Assembly (NCBI RefSeq): GCF_030695525.1
Contig: NZ_JAUYSS010000047.1
Location: 186,001-250,000, forward strand
Length of the DNA stretch: 64,000 bases
Origin: Daejeonella sp.
GTDB lineage: Bacteria > Bacteroidota > Bacteroidia > Sphingobacteriales > Sphingobacteriaceae
Direction: 5' to 3'
Shown here: in pieces, positions 52,072 through 59,601 of the stretch
Layout of the letters: the number at the start of each line of letters is the position of its first letter
Position numbering within the stretch: the first letter of the stretch is position 1
The notes under the pieces: model-generated
Database searches by the model: none
What the model was told of the DNA's origin: nothing
What the model saw: only the letters and a program-made list of their open reading frames with translations
Program-made: the position numbers and the translations under genes

Positions 52072-52094
52072 TTGTATATTGTACACTAAGTAAT
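52072..52094. promoter_or_regulatory. Candidate operator, copy 2 (TTGTATATTGTACAC plus TAAGTAAT)
   Basis: Shares 20 of 23 positions with the site between pfkA and the Nudix-type regulator (29633-29655), including the 13-nt identical string TACACTAAGTAAT. Palindromic core TGTA-N5-TACA. It lies 75-97 nt before the gdhA ATG, upstream of a near-consensus -7 box (CAACTTTG, 52124-52131). Confidence 0.5.
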
Positions 52095-52168
52095 TTTCAT
52101 TTTAAGTATCGGTTTATTTCTATCAACTTTGCGGCATAAAACCAATTATTCAAATAATTTAATTTCTT

Positions 52169-53605
52169 ATGGCTAAGTCTATAGACGCAGCGCACTCAGA
52201 AACTTCGTTTTTTGGTGACGTTTGCCAGTTTTTTGATCATGCAGCACAATTTACTTCCCACCCGGAAGGATTGCTTGACCAGATCAGGTCATGTAATAGT
52301 GTATATCGTTTCCGTTTCCCGATTCGTCGAGAGAATGGTTTTGAAGTAATTGATGCCTGGCGGGTAGAACATTCCCATCATAAATCACCTACAAAGGGGG
52401 GTATTCGGTACAGCGACATAGTAAATGAGGATGAAGTGATGGCACTTGCAGCACTCATGACTTATAAGTGTGCTATTGTTAACGTTCCATTCGGTGGGGC
52501 TAAAGGGGGTATCAAGATCAATACCAAGGATTATAGTATTGCTGAACTTGAAACCATAACCCGTCGATATACTGTTGAATTAATTAAAAAGAACTTTATC
52601 GGTCCCGGTATTGATGTTCCTGCACCCGATTATGGTTCAGGGGAACGTGAAATGAGCTGGATTGCCGATACCTACCAAACAATGAACCCCGGTCAATTAG
52701 ACGCATTAGGATGTGTTACCGGTAAGCCGATTGCCTTGCATGGAATTGCAGGTCGGAGGGAAGCAACCGGTCGCGGGGTTGCTATTGCCATACGCGAATG
52801 CGTAGATATAACCGAGGATATGAATAAACTTGGCCTGAGTACCGGTTTATCCGGTAAACGGGTGATTGTTCAGGGATTGGGAAATGTAGGTTATCATACC
52901 ATCAAATATCTTATTGAGTTTGGTGCTACTGTTGTAGGTATCTGTGAGTTTGAAGGAGCAATCTACAATCCTAACGGACTTAATCTGGATGAGGTATTCT
53001 ACCATCGCAATACCACTGGTTCAATTCTTGGTTTTGCCGGATCATCAAAAGAATTCATTAATTCTGCAGAAGGTCTGGAACAGGAATGTGATATTTTGGT
53101 ACCTGCTGCCCTTGAAAATCAGATTACAATAACCAATGTGGCTAATATTAAAGCTAAAATTATTGCTGAAGCAGCTAACGGACCAACAACTCCGGATGCA
53201 GCCGATTTTCTGATCCAAAAGGGTTGTATTTTGATTCCTGATATGTATTGTAATGCCGGCGGGGTTACAGTTTCTTATTTTGAGTGGCTTAAAAACCTTT
53301 CTCATGTCGCATTTGGTCGTATGGATAAAAGATATGAAGAAAATGCCAATCAGAATCTGGTCAATATGGTTGAAAAGATAACGGGTATTTCACTTGATTC
53401 GGCTCAGAAAAGCATTATTGTTAAGGGAGCCACTGAGCTTGAATTGGTTAATTCCGGACTCGAAGACACTATGATCCGTTCTTATCACGAGATACGTGAT
53501 ATACAAATGGCAAACCCTAAGATTGACGGACTCAGAACCGCCGCATTCGTTGGTTCGATCGATAAAGTCGCCATTTCCTATATGAATATGGGAATCTGGC
53601 CATGA
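52169..53605 (+). CDS. gdhA: Glutamate (Glu/Leu/Phe/Val-type) dehydrogenase
   Basis: A 478-residue hexameric-type dehydrogenase. The substrate pocket is KGGIRYSDIVNEDEVMALAA, then TYKCAIVNVPFGGAKGGIKI with substrate Lys100 and catalytic Lys112; GIDVPAPDYGSGEREMSWI follows. The dinucleotide loop is VIVQGLGNVGYHT and the C-terminal AANGPTTPDAADFL and GGVTVSYFEWLKNL are standard. It links glutamate and 2-oxoglutarate, joining carbon and nitrogen metabolism. It sits inside the cytochrome c maturation set, between ccmD and ccmE, but has its own promoter region with a candidate operator shared with the pfkA/regulator spacer. Confidence 0.93.
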   Translation: MAKSIDAAHSETSFFGDVCQFFDHAAQFTSHPEGLLDQIRSCNSVYRFRFPIRRENGFEVIDAWRVEHSHHKSPTKGGIRYSDIVNEDEVMALAALMTYKCAIVNVPFGGAKGGIKINTKDYSIAELETITRRYTVELIKKNFIGPGIDVPAPDYGSGEREMSWIADTYQTMNPGQLDALGCVTGKPIALHGIAGRREATGRGVAIAIRECVDITEDMNKLGLSTGLSGKRVIVQGLGNVGYHTIKYLIEFGATVVGICEFEGAIYNPNGLNLDEVFYHRNTTGSILGFAGSSKEFINSAEGLEQECDILVPAALENQITITNVANIKAKIIAEAANGPTTPDAADFLIQKGCILIPDMYCNAGGVTVSYFEWLKNLSHVAFGRMDKRYEENANQNLVNMVEKITGISLDSAQKSIIVKGATELELVNSGLEDTMIRSYHEIRDIQMANPKIDGLRTAAFVGSIDKVAISYMNMGIWP

Positions 53606-53717
53606 TCAGAACTGTTTAAACATGCAAAGGGAGGCTGTAAGGTTTCCCTTTGTTATTTAGAATGATTCTAATATAGAAACATTCTTGTTATATTGACTAT
53701 TAATTGAAGTATTTAGT

Positions 53718-53725
53718 ATTTTTGT
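53718..53725 (+). promoter_or_regulatory. Bacteroidota -7 promoter box TATTTTTG before ccmE
   Basis: Exact TAnnTTTG match 34 nt before the ccmE ATG, with TTGAC at 53693-53697 about 20 nt upstream as a plausible -33 element. It suggests that ccmEF and the genes after it form a unit separate from gdhA. Confidence 0.5.
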
Positions 53726-53759
53726 ATTTGCATTTGATAGGATCATTTAAAAGCATCAT

Positions 53760-54170
53760 ATGAAAAAGAGTTCCATCGCCGGCATTGTTATTATAGCATT
53801 AGCAATAGGTATTATAATCAGTACATACGCTGATTCAAGTACCTATGGCTCATTTGCAGATGCCGCAGAAAGTAGTTCAGAGTTACATGTTGTAGGACAA
53901 CTGAATAAGGAAAAAGAACTTTTTTATAAACCACAGCAGGATGCCAATTATTTTGCGTTCTACATGAAAGATAATGAAGGTAAGGAGCGCAAAGTAGTAT
54001 TTAATGGCTCTAAACCACAGGATTTTGAACGTTCTGAACAGATTGTTTTAACTGGCAAAATGATTGGCAATGAATTTCATGCTTCCAAAATTCTAATGAA
54101 GTGCCCTTCTAAATATACTACGGATGAAGTAGAGGTTACTGAAGTGACTGCTACATCCGCCAAAATCTAA
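53760..54170 (+). CDS. ccmE: Cytochrome c maturation protein CcmE (haem chaperone), CxxxY type
   Basis: A 136-residue protein with an N-terminal membrane anchor (residues 6-24) and a periplasmic OB-fold domain (about 40-125: LHVVGQLNKEKELFYKP, VVFNGSKPQDFERSEQIVLT, GKMIGNEFHASKILMKCPSK). The haem-binding residue, His in the usual HxxxY motif, is Cys here: CPSKY, Cys115-Tyr119. This variant is known from archaea, Desulfovibrio-type and other CcmE proteins and implies a different covalent haem bond. It precedes ccmF by 6 bases. CcmH is not in the window, consistent with a reduced maturation system. Confidence 0.9.
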   Translation: MKKSSIAGIVIIALAIGIIISTYADSSTYGSFADAAESSSELHVVGQLNKEKELFYKPQQDANYFAFYMKDNEGKERKVVFNGSKPQDFERSEQIVLTGKMIGNEFHASKILMKCPSKYTTDEVEVTEVTATSAKI

Positions 54171-54176
54171 ATTTTA

Positions 54177-56642
54177 ATGGAAATACAATACATTGGAGAA
54201 AACCTTCTTCCGGGGAAGATTGGGCAATTCTTCATCATACTGTCGTTTTGTACTGCTCTTCTGGCAACCCTTGCCTATTATTTTGCAACTACAACTTCAC
54301 ATTCTAAAGACCAATCAGAGCGGGCAAGTTCTGATGGCTGGAAACGTATTGCAAGAATTGCATTTCGTTTAAATGCACTTGCCGTTATTGGAATAGGGTC
54401 ATGCCTGTATTACATTATTTATAATCACTTGTTTGAATACAATTATGCATGGGCTCATTCATCGAAGATACTTCCGGTTTATTATATTATCTCTTCCTTT
54501 TGGGAAGGGCAGGAAGGAAGTTTCTGGCTTTGGATGTTCTGGCAGGGATTTTTAGGGACAATTATTCTTTCAAAGGGCAAAACCTGGGAAAATTCAGTCA
54601 TGACTACCATCATGCTTTCTCAGACCTTTATCGCTTCAATGCTGGTAGGGGTTGAGGTTTTCGGACTTAGGATTGGAAGTTCTCCATTTATCTTGCTAAG
54701 AGATGCAATTCAGGGACCTATTTTTGCACGTGGCGATTACCTGAGCATGATTACAGATGGTAATGGATTAAACCCACTGCTACAGAATTATTGGATGGTT
54801 ATTCATCCACCTACATTATTTCTTGGTTTTGCATCGATGATTATTCCATTTGCCTATGCAATTGGGGGCTTATGGGAAAGACGATACTCTGAATGGATAA
54901 AACCAGCATTACCATGGACACTTTTTGCAGTGATGATACTGGGAACAGGGATTATTATGGGCTCTTTTTGGGCATATGAAGCATTAAATTTTGGCGGCTT
55001 CTGGGCCTGGGATCCGGTTGAGAATGCCTCAATCATTCCATGGATGACCCTCATTGCAGCCCTTCACGTGCTGATCGCTTATAGAAATTCAGGACATTCT
55101 TATTTTACTGGAACCTTTCTGGTATTGATCAGCTTCGTACTTGTACTTTATGCTTCTTTTTTAACCCGTAGTGGTATTTTAGGTGAAACATCTGTACATG
55201 CCTTTACCGATTTGGGGATGTTCTGGCATCTGGTTCTATATGTTTTGGCCTTCCTTTTTATTGCTGTTTTATTTCTGGTTATCCGTTGGAAGGAGCTTCC
55301 AATAACCAAAAAGGATGAAGAAACCTATTCACGTGAATTCTGGCTTTTTATTGGGGCTCTGGTTTTATCAATTGCATGTCTTCAGATACTTGCTTCAACC
55401 TCTGTGCCTGTATTTAATGCCGTTTTTGGGACAGAGATCGCGCCACCGCCTGATGTTATTGCTCATTACAATAAGTGGCAGGTTCCTTTTGCAGTTGTTA
55501 TTGCCTTTATTTCAGCATTTTCGCAATTTCTGAAATACAAAAAGACAGATCCTAAGAAATTCTTTGTTAGTATTTCTATATCACTGCTTGTTTCAGTATT
55601 CATTACTGCGGCAGCTGTTTATGTGATGAATATATATTCCAATGTGATGTATATCATCCTGACTTATGCTTGCGTGTTTTCCATACTGGCGAATGCTAAA
55701 ATTTTAGGTGAAGCATTTAAAGGAAAGTGGAGACTTGCCGGTTCTGCAGTTGCGCACATTGGATTTGCCTTATTGCTGGTTGGAGCACTTGTAGCAGCCG
55801 CTACAAATAAAGTGATTTCCGTAAATAATACAGGTATTGGTTTTGGCGATGAATTTGCTAAGAGCAATAATCCCCGTGAAAACATTATTCTTTACAAGGA
55901 TGAGCCTACAAAGATGGACCGATATACAGTCACTTATTTGGGTGACTCAACCCAGGGTGTAAATACCTATTATAGAATAAATTATAAGGTAATTGATGAA
56001 AAAAGCGGAACTATTAAAGAAAACTTTACGCTCTATCCAAATGCACAGCAGAATGCCAAAATGAGACAGATCATAGCCTCTCCTGATACCAGACACTACC
56101 TGTTTCATGATGTTTATACCCATGTGAGCAGTGTGCCACTAAAAGAGGACGATCATGAGGACCATGAAGGTCATTCTGATGATGAAAATTATGAAAAGCC
56201 TGTTACCTATGAAGTGAATGTTGGTGATACTGTGCGTTTCAGAGAGGGATATATACTGGTTAAAGGAATCAACCGGGACGCTAAGATTCAGAATATACCT
56301 GTAGGCGAGCGTGATATCGCTATTGGCTTGCAGTTAGAAGTAAATTCAGATGGAAAGGTATACCCATCTGAACCCATTTATTTATTAAAAGATGGTTCAA
56401 AATTTGATTTTGGAAAAAAAGTTGATGAAATGGGACTGAAATTGCGCTTTTCAAACGTTTTTCCTGATAAAGACAAGCTTGAACTGATGGTTTATCAAAA
56501 GCCAAAAGCAGAAAAGGATTGGGTTGTTTTAAAGGCCATTGTGTTTCCATATATAAATTTATTTTGGGGCGGAACAATCATTATGGTGATCGGATTTATT
56601 CTTTCTATTTTCAGACGAAATAAGGAAATAAAACAAGCCTGA
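54177..56642 (+). CDS. ccmF: Cytochrome c haem lyase component CcmF (CcsA family)
   Basis: An 821-residue integral membrane protein with about 13-15 spans. The WWD signature is ALNFGGFWAWDPVENASIIP; a second conserved block is FWEGQEGSFWLWMFWQG near the N-terminus. A periplasmic loop near the C-terminus (about 590-795, with a His-rich DDHEDHEGHSDDE stretch) precedes the last span. CcmF joins haem from CcmE to the CxxCH of apocytochromes. The stop overlaps the next gene's start (TGATG), so the DUF2520 protein is translationally coupled. The His/Asp-rich insert is unusual and could bind metal. Confidence 0.92.
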   Translation: MEIQYIGENLLPGKIGQFFIILSFCTALLATLAYYFATTTSHSKDQSERASSDGWKRIARIAFRLNALAVIGIGSCLYYIIYNHLFEYNYAWAHSSKILPVYYIISSFWEGQEGSFWLWMFWQGFLGTIILSKGKTWENSVMTTIMLSQTFIASMLVGVEVFGLRIGSSPFILLRDAIQGPIFARGDYLSMITDGNGLNPLLQNYWMVIHPPTLFLGFASMIIPFAYAIGGLWERRYSEWIKPALPWTLFAVMILGTGIIMGSFWAYEALNFGGFWAWDPVENASIIPWMTLIAALHVLIAYRNSGHSYFTGTFLVLISFVLVLYASFLTRSGILGETSVHAFTDLGMFWHLVLYVLAFLFIAVLFLVIRWKELPITKKDEETYSREFWLFIGALVLSIACLQILASTSVPVFNAVFGTEIAPPPDVIAHYNKWQVPFAVVIAFISAFSQFLKYKKTDPKKFFVSISISLLVSVFITAAAVYVMNIYSNVMYIILTYACVFSILANAKILGEAFKGKWRLAGSAVAHIGFALLLVGALVAAATNKVISVNNTGIGFGDEFAKSNNPRENIILYKDEPTKMDRYTVTYLGDSTQGVNTYYRINYKVIDEKSGTIKENFTLYPNAQQNAKMRQIIASPDTRHYLFHDVYTHVSSVPLKEDDHEDHEGHSDDENYEKPVTYEVNVGDTVRFREGYILVKGINRDAKIQNIPVGERDIAIGLQLEVNSDGKVYPSEPIYLLKDGSKFDFGKKVDEMGLKLRFSNVFPDKDKLELMVYQKPKAEKDWVVLKAIVFPYINLFWGGTIIMVIGFILSIFRRNKEIKQA

Positions 56643-57418
56643 TGAATATTGTCATTTTGGGCAGCGGCAATGTAGCCACGCATTTAGGTCGCGCATTTAA
56701 AATGGCAGGGCAGGATATTACCCAGGTTTGGAGTCGCGATATTACCCATGCAAGTGCATTGGCAGATACTCTGGCAGCAGAACCAATCGACAATATGTTT
56801 GACCTGAATCGTTCTGCAGACCTGTTTATTATTGCTGTTAAGGATGAAGCCATCAGGGAACTTGCTCTTGAATTAAAACTTGCTGATCAATTACTTGTAC
56901 ATACATCCGGTTCAACCGGACTTTCAGCTCTTGACGGGGCATCTACAAAAGTTGGAGTGTTTTACCCGCTACAAACTTTCTCAAAGATTAAATCGGTTGA
57001 TTTCAGGCAGATTCCAATAATCATTGAAGCGAATGCTCCAGAAGTATTAACAAGTATTCGCGCAGTCGCCGACCGCTTATCAGAAAATGTAATTGAATTA
57101 AATTCAGAACAACGAAAAACACTTCATGTTGCTGCGGTATTTGCCTGTAATTTTACCAATCATCTGTTCGGGCTCGCTCAGGAATTATTGGAAGAAAAAG
57201 GCCTGGATTACGAGCTTTTGAAACCACTGATTGAAGAAACTCTCAGTAAAATTGAAATGAATGATCCGGTTTCTGTTCAGACCGGCCCGGCTATCAGGGA
57301 AGATCAGGCGACCATTCAGGCTCACCTCGAAGTTCTCAAACCTAATCCTGCTTTGTCAGAGCTTTATACTAAACTTAGTCAAAGCATAGTCAATTTGCAC
57401 AAGCGCTCACAGGGCTGA
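56642..57418 (+). CDS. Rossmann-fold protein with DUF2520 domain (F420/NADP-oxidoreductase-like)
   Basis: A 258-residue cytoplasmic protein. The N-terminal Rossmann fold begins MNIVILGSGNVATHLGRAFK and continues to VHTSGSTGLSALDGA; the C-terminal helical DUF2520 part has FYPLQTFSKIKSVDFRQIPI, HVAAVFACNFTNHLFGLAQE and TGPAIREDQATIQAHLEVL. It looks like a ketopantoate reductase/pyrroline reductase relative, but no activity has been assigned to the family. The start overlaps the ccmF stop. The DUF2520, KdsC-type phosphatase and Maf genes recur together in Bacteroidota; here fdx and iscX lie between. Confidence 0.85.
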   Translation: MNIVILGSGNVATHLGRAFKMAGQDITQVWSRDITHASALADTLAAEPIDNMFDLNRSADLFIIAVKDEAIRELALELKLADQLLVHTSGSTGLSALDGASTKVGVFYPLQTFSKIKSVDFRQIPIIIEANAPEVLTSIRAVADRLSENVIELNSEQRKTLHVAAVFACNFTNHLFGLAQELLEEKGLDYELLKPLIEETLSKIEMNDPVSVQTGPAIREDQATIQAHLEVLKPNPALSELYTKLSQSIVNLHKRSQG

Positions 57419-57429
57419 GTTTAAAATGC

Positions 57430-57437
57430 TATTTTTG
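57430..57437 (+). promoter_or_regulatory. Bacteroidota -7 promoter box TATTTTTG before fdx
   Basis: Exact TAnnTTTG match ending 5 nt (CACTA) before the ferredoxin ATG at 57443, so the fdx-iscX mRNA should be leaderless; same spacing as at ccmB. Confidence 0.5.
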
Positions 57438-57442
57438 CACTA

Positions 57443-57775
57443 ATGAACATTTTTAAATTAAAAATCAATTTTGAAGAGGCTTCAAAGTCATCAGTAGAGC
57501 TTCCAATAGCGGAAGGCGAATCAGTTCTTGATGTTTGTCTGGATAACGGGATTGAATTACAACATAATTGTGGTGGTGTTTGCGGATGCAGTACCTGTCA
57601 GGTTTATGTTAATTCCGGTATGGATAATATTCAGGAGATATCAGATAAAGAAGAGGATTTTATCGATCGTGCTGTTAATCCGAGGATCAATTCAAGACTG
57701 GGTTGTCAGTGTGTTTTAATAAATGGTGATATTGAAGTAACACTTCCGGATCAGAATCAGTTTTTAGGACATTAA
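57443..57775 (+). CDS. fdx: 2Fe-2S ferredoxin, Isc/adrenodoxin type
   Basis: A 110-residue electron carrier. Cluster ligands are Cys43, Cys49 and Cys52 in HNCGGVCGCSTCQVYV, plus Cys88 in SRLGCQC; spacing matches Isc-type and adrenodoxin-type ferredoxins. Acidic patches (SDKEEDFIDR) fit docking to basic partners. It can give electrons for iron-sulfur cluster assembly or to oxygenases such as AlkB. It is followed 18 bases later by iscX, which strongly supports the Isc role. The promoter box directly upstream separates it from the preceding DUF2520 gene. Confidence 0.92.
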   Translation: MNIFKLKINFEEASKSSVELPIAEGESVLDVCLDNGIELQHNCGGVCGCSTCQVYVNSGMDNIQEISDKEEDFIDRAVNPRINSRLGCQCVLINGDIEVTLPDQNQFLGH

Positions 57776-57793
57776 TTCAATTATACAATAGAT

Positions 57794-58036
57794 ATGGCGA
57801 AAGAAAGTTTTGAATTACCGATATATTGGAATGATTATGAAGATATAGCTATAGGTCTTTATGAGAAATTTGGAGATGATTTTGGAGAGTCCCAGATATA
57901 CAGAATACGATTCACCGAACTTCTCGACTGGATTTTAAGTCTTCCGAATTTCGCAGGTACCCGTGAGCAATCAAATGAAGGTCATCTGGAGCAAATTCAA
58001 ACGGCCTGGGTTTACGAGTGGCGCGATAATCAATAG
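57794..58036 (+). CDS. iscX: Fe-S assembly protein IscX
   Basis: An 80-residue acidic protein with the IscX pattern: IYWNDYEDIAIGLYEKFGDD, then RIRFTELLDWILSLPNFAG, and the end EQIQTAWVYEWRDNQ. IscX binds IscS and iron and tunes the rate of cluster assembly. It follows ferredoxin as in proteobacterial isc operons, but here IscS, IscU and HscB are absent and HscA is 21 kb away. IscX is uncommon outside Proteobacteria-like Isc systems, so its presence argues that this organism has an Isc-type machine. Confidence 0.9.
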   Translation: MAKESFELPIYWNDYEDIAIGLYEKFGDDFGESQIYRIRFTELLDWILSLPNFAGTREQSNEGHLEQIQTAWVYEWRDNQ

Positions 58037-58132
58037 GAAGCAGGAAGCCGGAAGTCTGATGTCAGAAGTATGAAGTCTGATGTCCGAACTCTGACCTCCG
58101 ACCTCATACCTCGGACTTCATACCTCAATTCT
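58037..58132. repeat. GGAAGTCTGATGTCAGAAG-type low-complexity repeat
   Basis: Tandem near-repeats of GAAGTCTGATGTC-like units followed by the inverse type (CTGACCTCCGACCTCATACC, TCGGACTTCATACCTC); the two halves are roughly reverse complements. Its translation gives a false 23-residue N-terminal extension of the next gene. Confidence 0.7.
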
Positions 58133-58138
58133 ACCCCC

Positions 58139-58669
58139 ATGTTCTTAGAAAAACTAAAGCATATTAAAGCATTTATTCTTGATGTTGATGGTGTCATGAC
58201 CAATGGTATGCTGCTGGTTACTGAGTCGGGAGAGTTTTTAAGGCAGTTTAATATCAAAGATGGTTATGCCCTTCAACTGGCCATTAAACGGGGGTTTAAG
58301 ATAGCAATTGTTTCAGGTGCAAGATCAAAAGGGGTAGAGCATCGCTTAAGAGGACTTGGTATTACGGATATTTATCTCGGTTTGGAATCTAAAACCGGAG
58401 CTTATAATGAGTTTATTCAGAAGAATGGATTATTGCCAGAGCAAGTGCTCTTTATGGGGGATGATATTCCCGATCTGGAGCTAATGAAAATGGCGGGTCT
58501 TGCGGTTTGTCCGGCTGATGCAGTTGAGGAAATTAAAGTTCTTGCCCACTATATTTCCCCAAAAAATGGCGGTGATTCATGCGTGAGGGATATCGTTGAA
58601 AAAGTAATGAAGATCCAGAACCTCTGGACTAGTGCAGATCCGTCTGCTGCTGATGGGAGCAAAATCTGA
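58139..58669 (+). CDS. kdsC: KdsC-like HAD phosphatase (3-deoxy-D-manno-octulosonate 8-phosphate phosphatase)
   Basis: A 176-residue HAD enzyme without a cap domain. I start at ATG 58139 (MFLEKLKHIKAFILDVDGVM), because the longer frame to 58070 is repeat sequence. Motif I is DVDGVMTNG (Asp15, Asp17), motif II IVSGARSKG, motif III near GLESKTGAYNEF and motif IV MGDDIPDLELM. KdsC forms tetramers and removes the phosphate from Kdo-8-phosphate for lipopolysaccharide. A few Bacteroidota relatives act on other sugar phosphates. It lies between iscX and a small secreted protein; other kds genes are absent from the window. Confidence 0.87.
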   Translation: MFLEKLKHIKAFILDVDGVMTNGMLLVTESGEFLRQFNIKDGYALQLAIKRGFKIAIVSGARSKGVEHRLRGLGITDIYLGLESKTGAYNEFIQKNGLLPEQVLFMGDDIPDLELMKMAGLAVCPADAVEEIKVLAHYISPKNGGDSCVRDIVEKVMKIQNLWTSADPSAADGSKI

Positions 58670-58731
58670 TTCTTCCTTTCAGCTTTAAACCTTTTGTCAT
58701 ATAATTAATCAAAAGGGAAAAACCAGCAAAT

Positions 58732-59097
58732 ATGAAAAGATTAATTATTGTCATGGGATTGATTCTCTTTATGACATCCTTCGCCAATGCACAGGGCGGC
58801 CGACAAATGGGTACACCTGAGGAAAGAGCTGATCGTCAGCTTGCCCAGTTGGAATCGCTAAAGCTTTCAGCCGAGCAAAAAACTAAATTAAAGGACGTGT
58901 TTATCTGGTCGGCAAAGCGTACTGACAGTGTCAGAACAACTTTAACTGATGGGGGTGATTTTCAGGCCATGCGTGCTAAAATGGCACCTCTGCAGGCTGA
59001 AACCACAACAAAAGTGAATGCTTTACTTAATGATGAACAAAAGAAAGCCTATGAGGCCATTCTTGAAGAGCGTCGTGCAAGAATGCGGAATAACTAA
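58732..59097 (+). CDS. Small secreted helical protein, Spy/DUF4890-like
   Basis: A 121-residue protein with a signal peptide (MKRLIIVMGLILFMTSFANA, cut before QGG). The mature part is charged and helical: TPEERADRQLAQLESLKLSA, EQKTKLKDVFIWSAKRTDS, and the end LNDEQKKAYEAILEERRARM. The LSAEQ...LNDEQ pattern, in which short motifs precede helices, resembles the LTxxQ-containing Spy/CpxP-like periplasmic chaperones and DUF4890 proteins of Bacteroidota. It probably acts in the periplasm as an antiparallel helical dimer. It is the last gene before a MITE-like insertion. Function not proven. Confidence 0.75.
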   Translation: MKRLIIVMGLILFMTSFANAQGGRQMGTPEERADRQLAQLESLKLSAEQKTKLKDVFIWSAKRTDSVRTTLTDGGDFQAMRAKMAPLQAETTTKVNALLNDEQKKAYEAILEERRARMRNN

Positions 59098-59308
59098 TAT
59101 AACGTGAATTCAATATTAAACAATCTAAAGATTAATATTTAACCACATAGATTGACTTTTATAATGCATTAAAGGAAACATAGATTGTAAATCATATAGA
59201 TTGAAGCGAAGCTTCAAGGCTATCTGTGTCTAAAATGTAAGTTAGAAGCTGTAAAATGCTATGTTTCTATGTGGTTTTTAAAATGTTATGTCGAATTCAC
59301 GTTAATAT
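59096..59308. mobile_element. MITE-like element with terminal inverted repeats and 5-bp target duplication
   Basis: The element spans 59101-59303 (203 bp). Ends AACGTGAATTC (59101-59111) and GAATTCACGTT (59293-59303) are perfect 11-bp inverted repeats, flanked on both sides by AATAT (59096-59100 and 59304-59308). A second nested pair, AACCACATAG (59141-59150) and CTATGTGGTT (59267-59276), lies inside. There is no coding frame. This is the make-up of a non-autonomous DNA transposon; it is inserted 4 bases after the stop of the upstream gene. Confidence 0.72.
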
Positions 59309-59575
59309 ACCCATTTTGATTGAATAGTGGATAGACCAGGTTTTAATTGTACTGTCTGATGTTTTTAAACCCGATTGTAGCGGATACCGGCCTGTGATTA
59401 AGGCCTGTGGGGTATGAGCGAAAAGCGGGAATGCAATAAAAAGAGCACAGCAGCATATTTCCAAACGATAAAAACTTTATACAAGCGCAAAAAAGAGCAT
59501 TATAAACTAAATTTATAACGACGAGCTCAGTTTAGGATTCTTTTTCTACATATTAAAGCGGCTTTTAGCCGCTTT
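59309..59575 (+). ncRNA. Possible non-coding RNA ending at an intrinsic terminator
   Basis: A 245-base stretch without a frame between the MITE-like element and a strong terminator at 59555. It contains paired segments such as GGCCTGTGATTAAGGCC (59393-59409) and GAGCGAAAAGCGGG. A terminator with no gene before it suggests a short transcript here, or the displaced 3' end of the upstream operon after the insertion. I match it to no known RNA family. Confidence 0.25.
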
Positions 59576-59585
59576 TCTTATTTTT
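59555..59585 (+). terminator. Rho-independent terminator upstream of maf
   Basis: Stem AAAGCGGC (59555-59562), loop TTTTA, GCCGCTTT (59568-59575), then TCTTATTTTT. The T-run overlaps the maf promoter box. It would end transcripts from the kdsC/secreted-protein side or from the candidate RNA. Confidence 0.8.
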
Positions 59586-59586
59586 G
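59579..59586 (+). promoter_or_regulatory. Bacteroidota -7 promoter box TATTTTTG before maf
   Basis: Exact TAnnTTTG match inside the T-run of the preceding terminator and 15 nt before the chosen maf ATG at 59602. It covers the alternative TTG start at 59584, so that start is unlikely. Confidence 0.4.
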
Positions 59587-59601
59587 GCAAAGCCCAATCC
59601 G

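Noticed and set aside
58037..58132. CRISPR-like repeats
   Set aside because: Units are short, degenerate and contiguous, with no unique spacers of regular length and no cas genes in the window. The same holds for the 49.46-49.60 kb array.
58070..58138. N-terminal extension of the KdsC-like frame
   Set aside because: The added 23 codons are the GTCTGATGTC-type repeat; the conserved HAD start follows at 58139.
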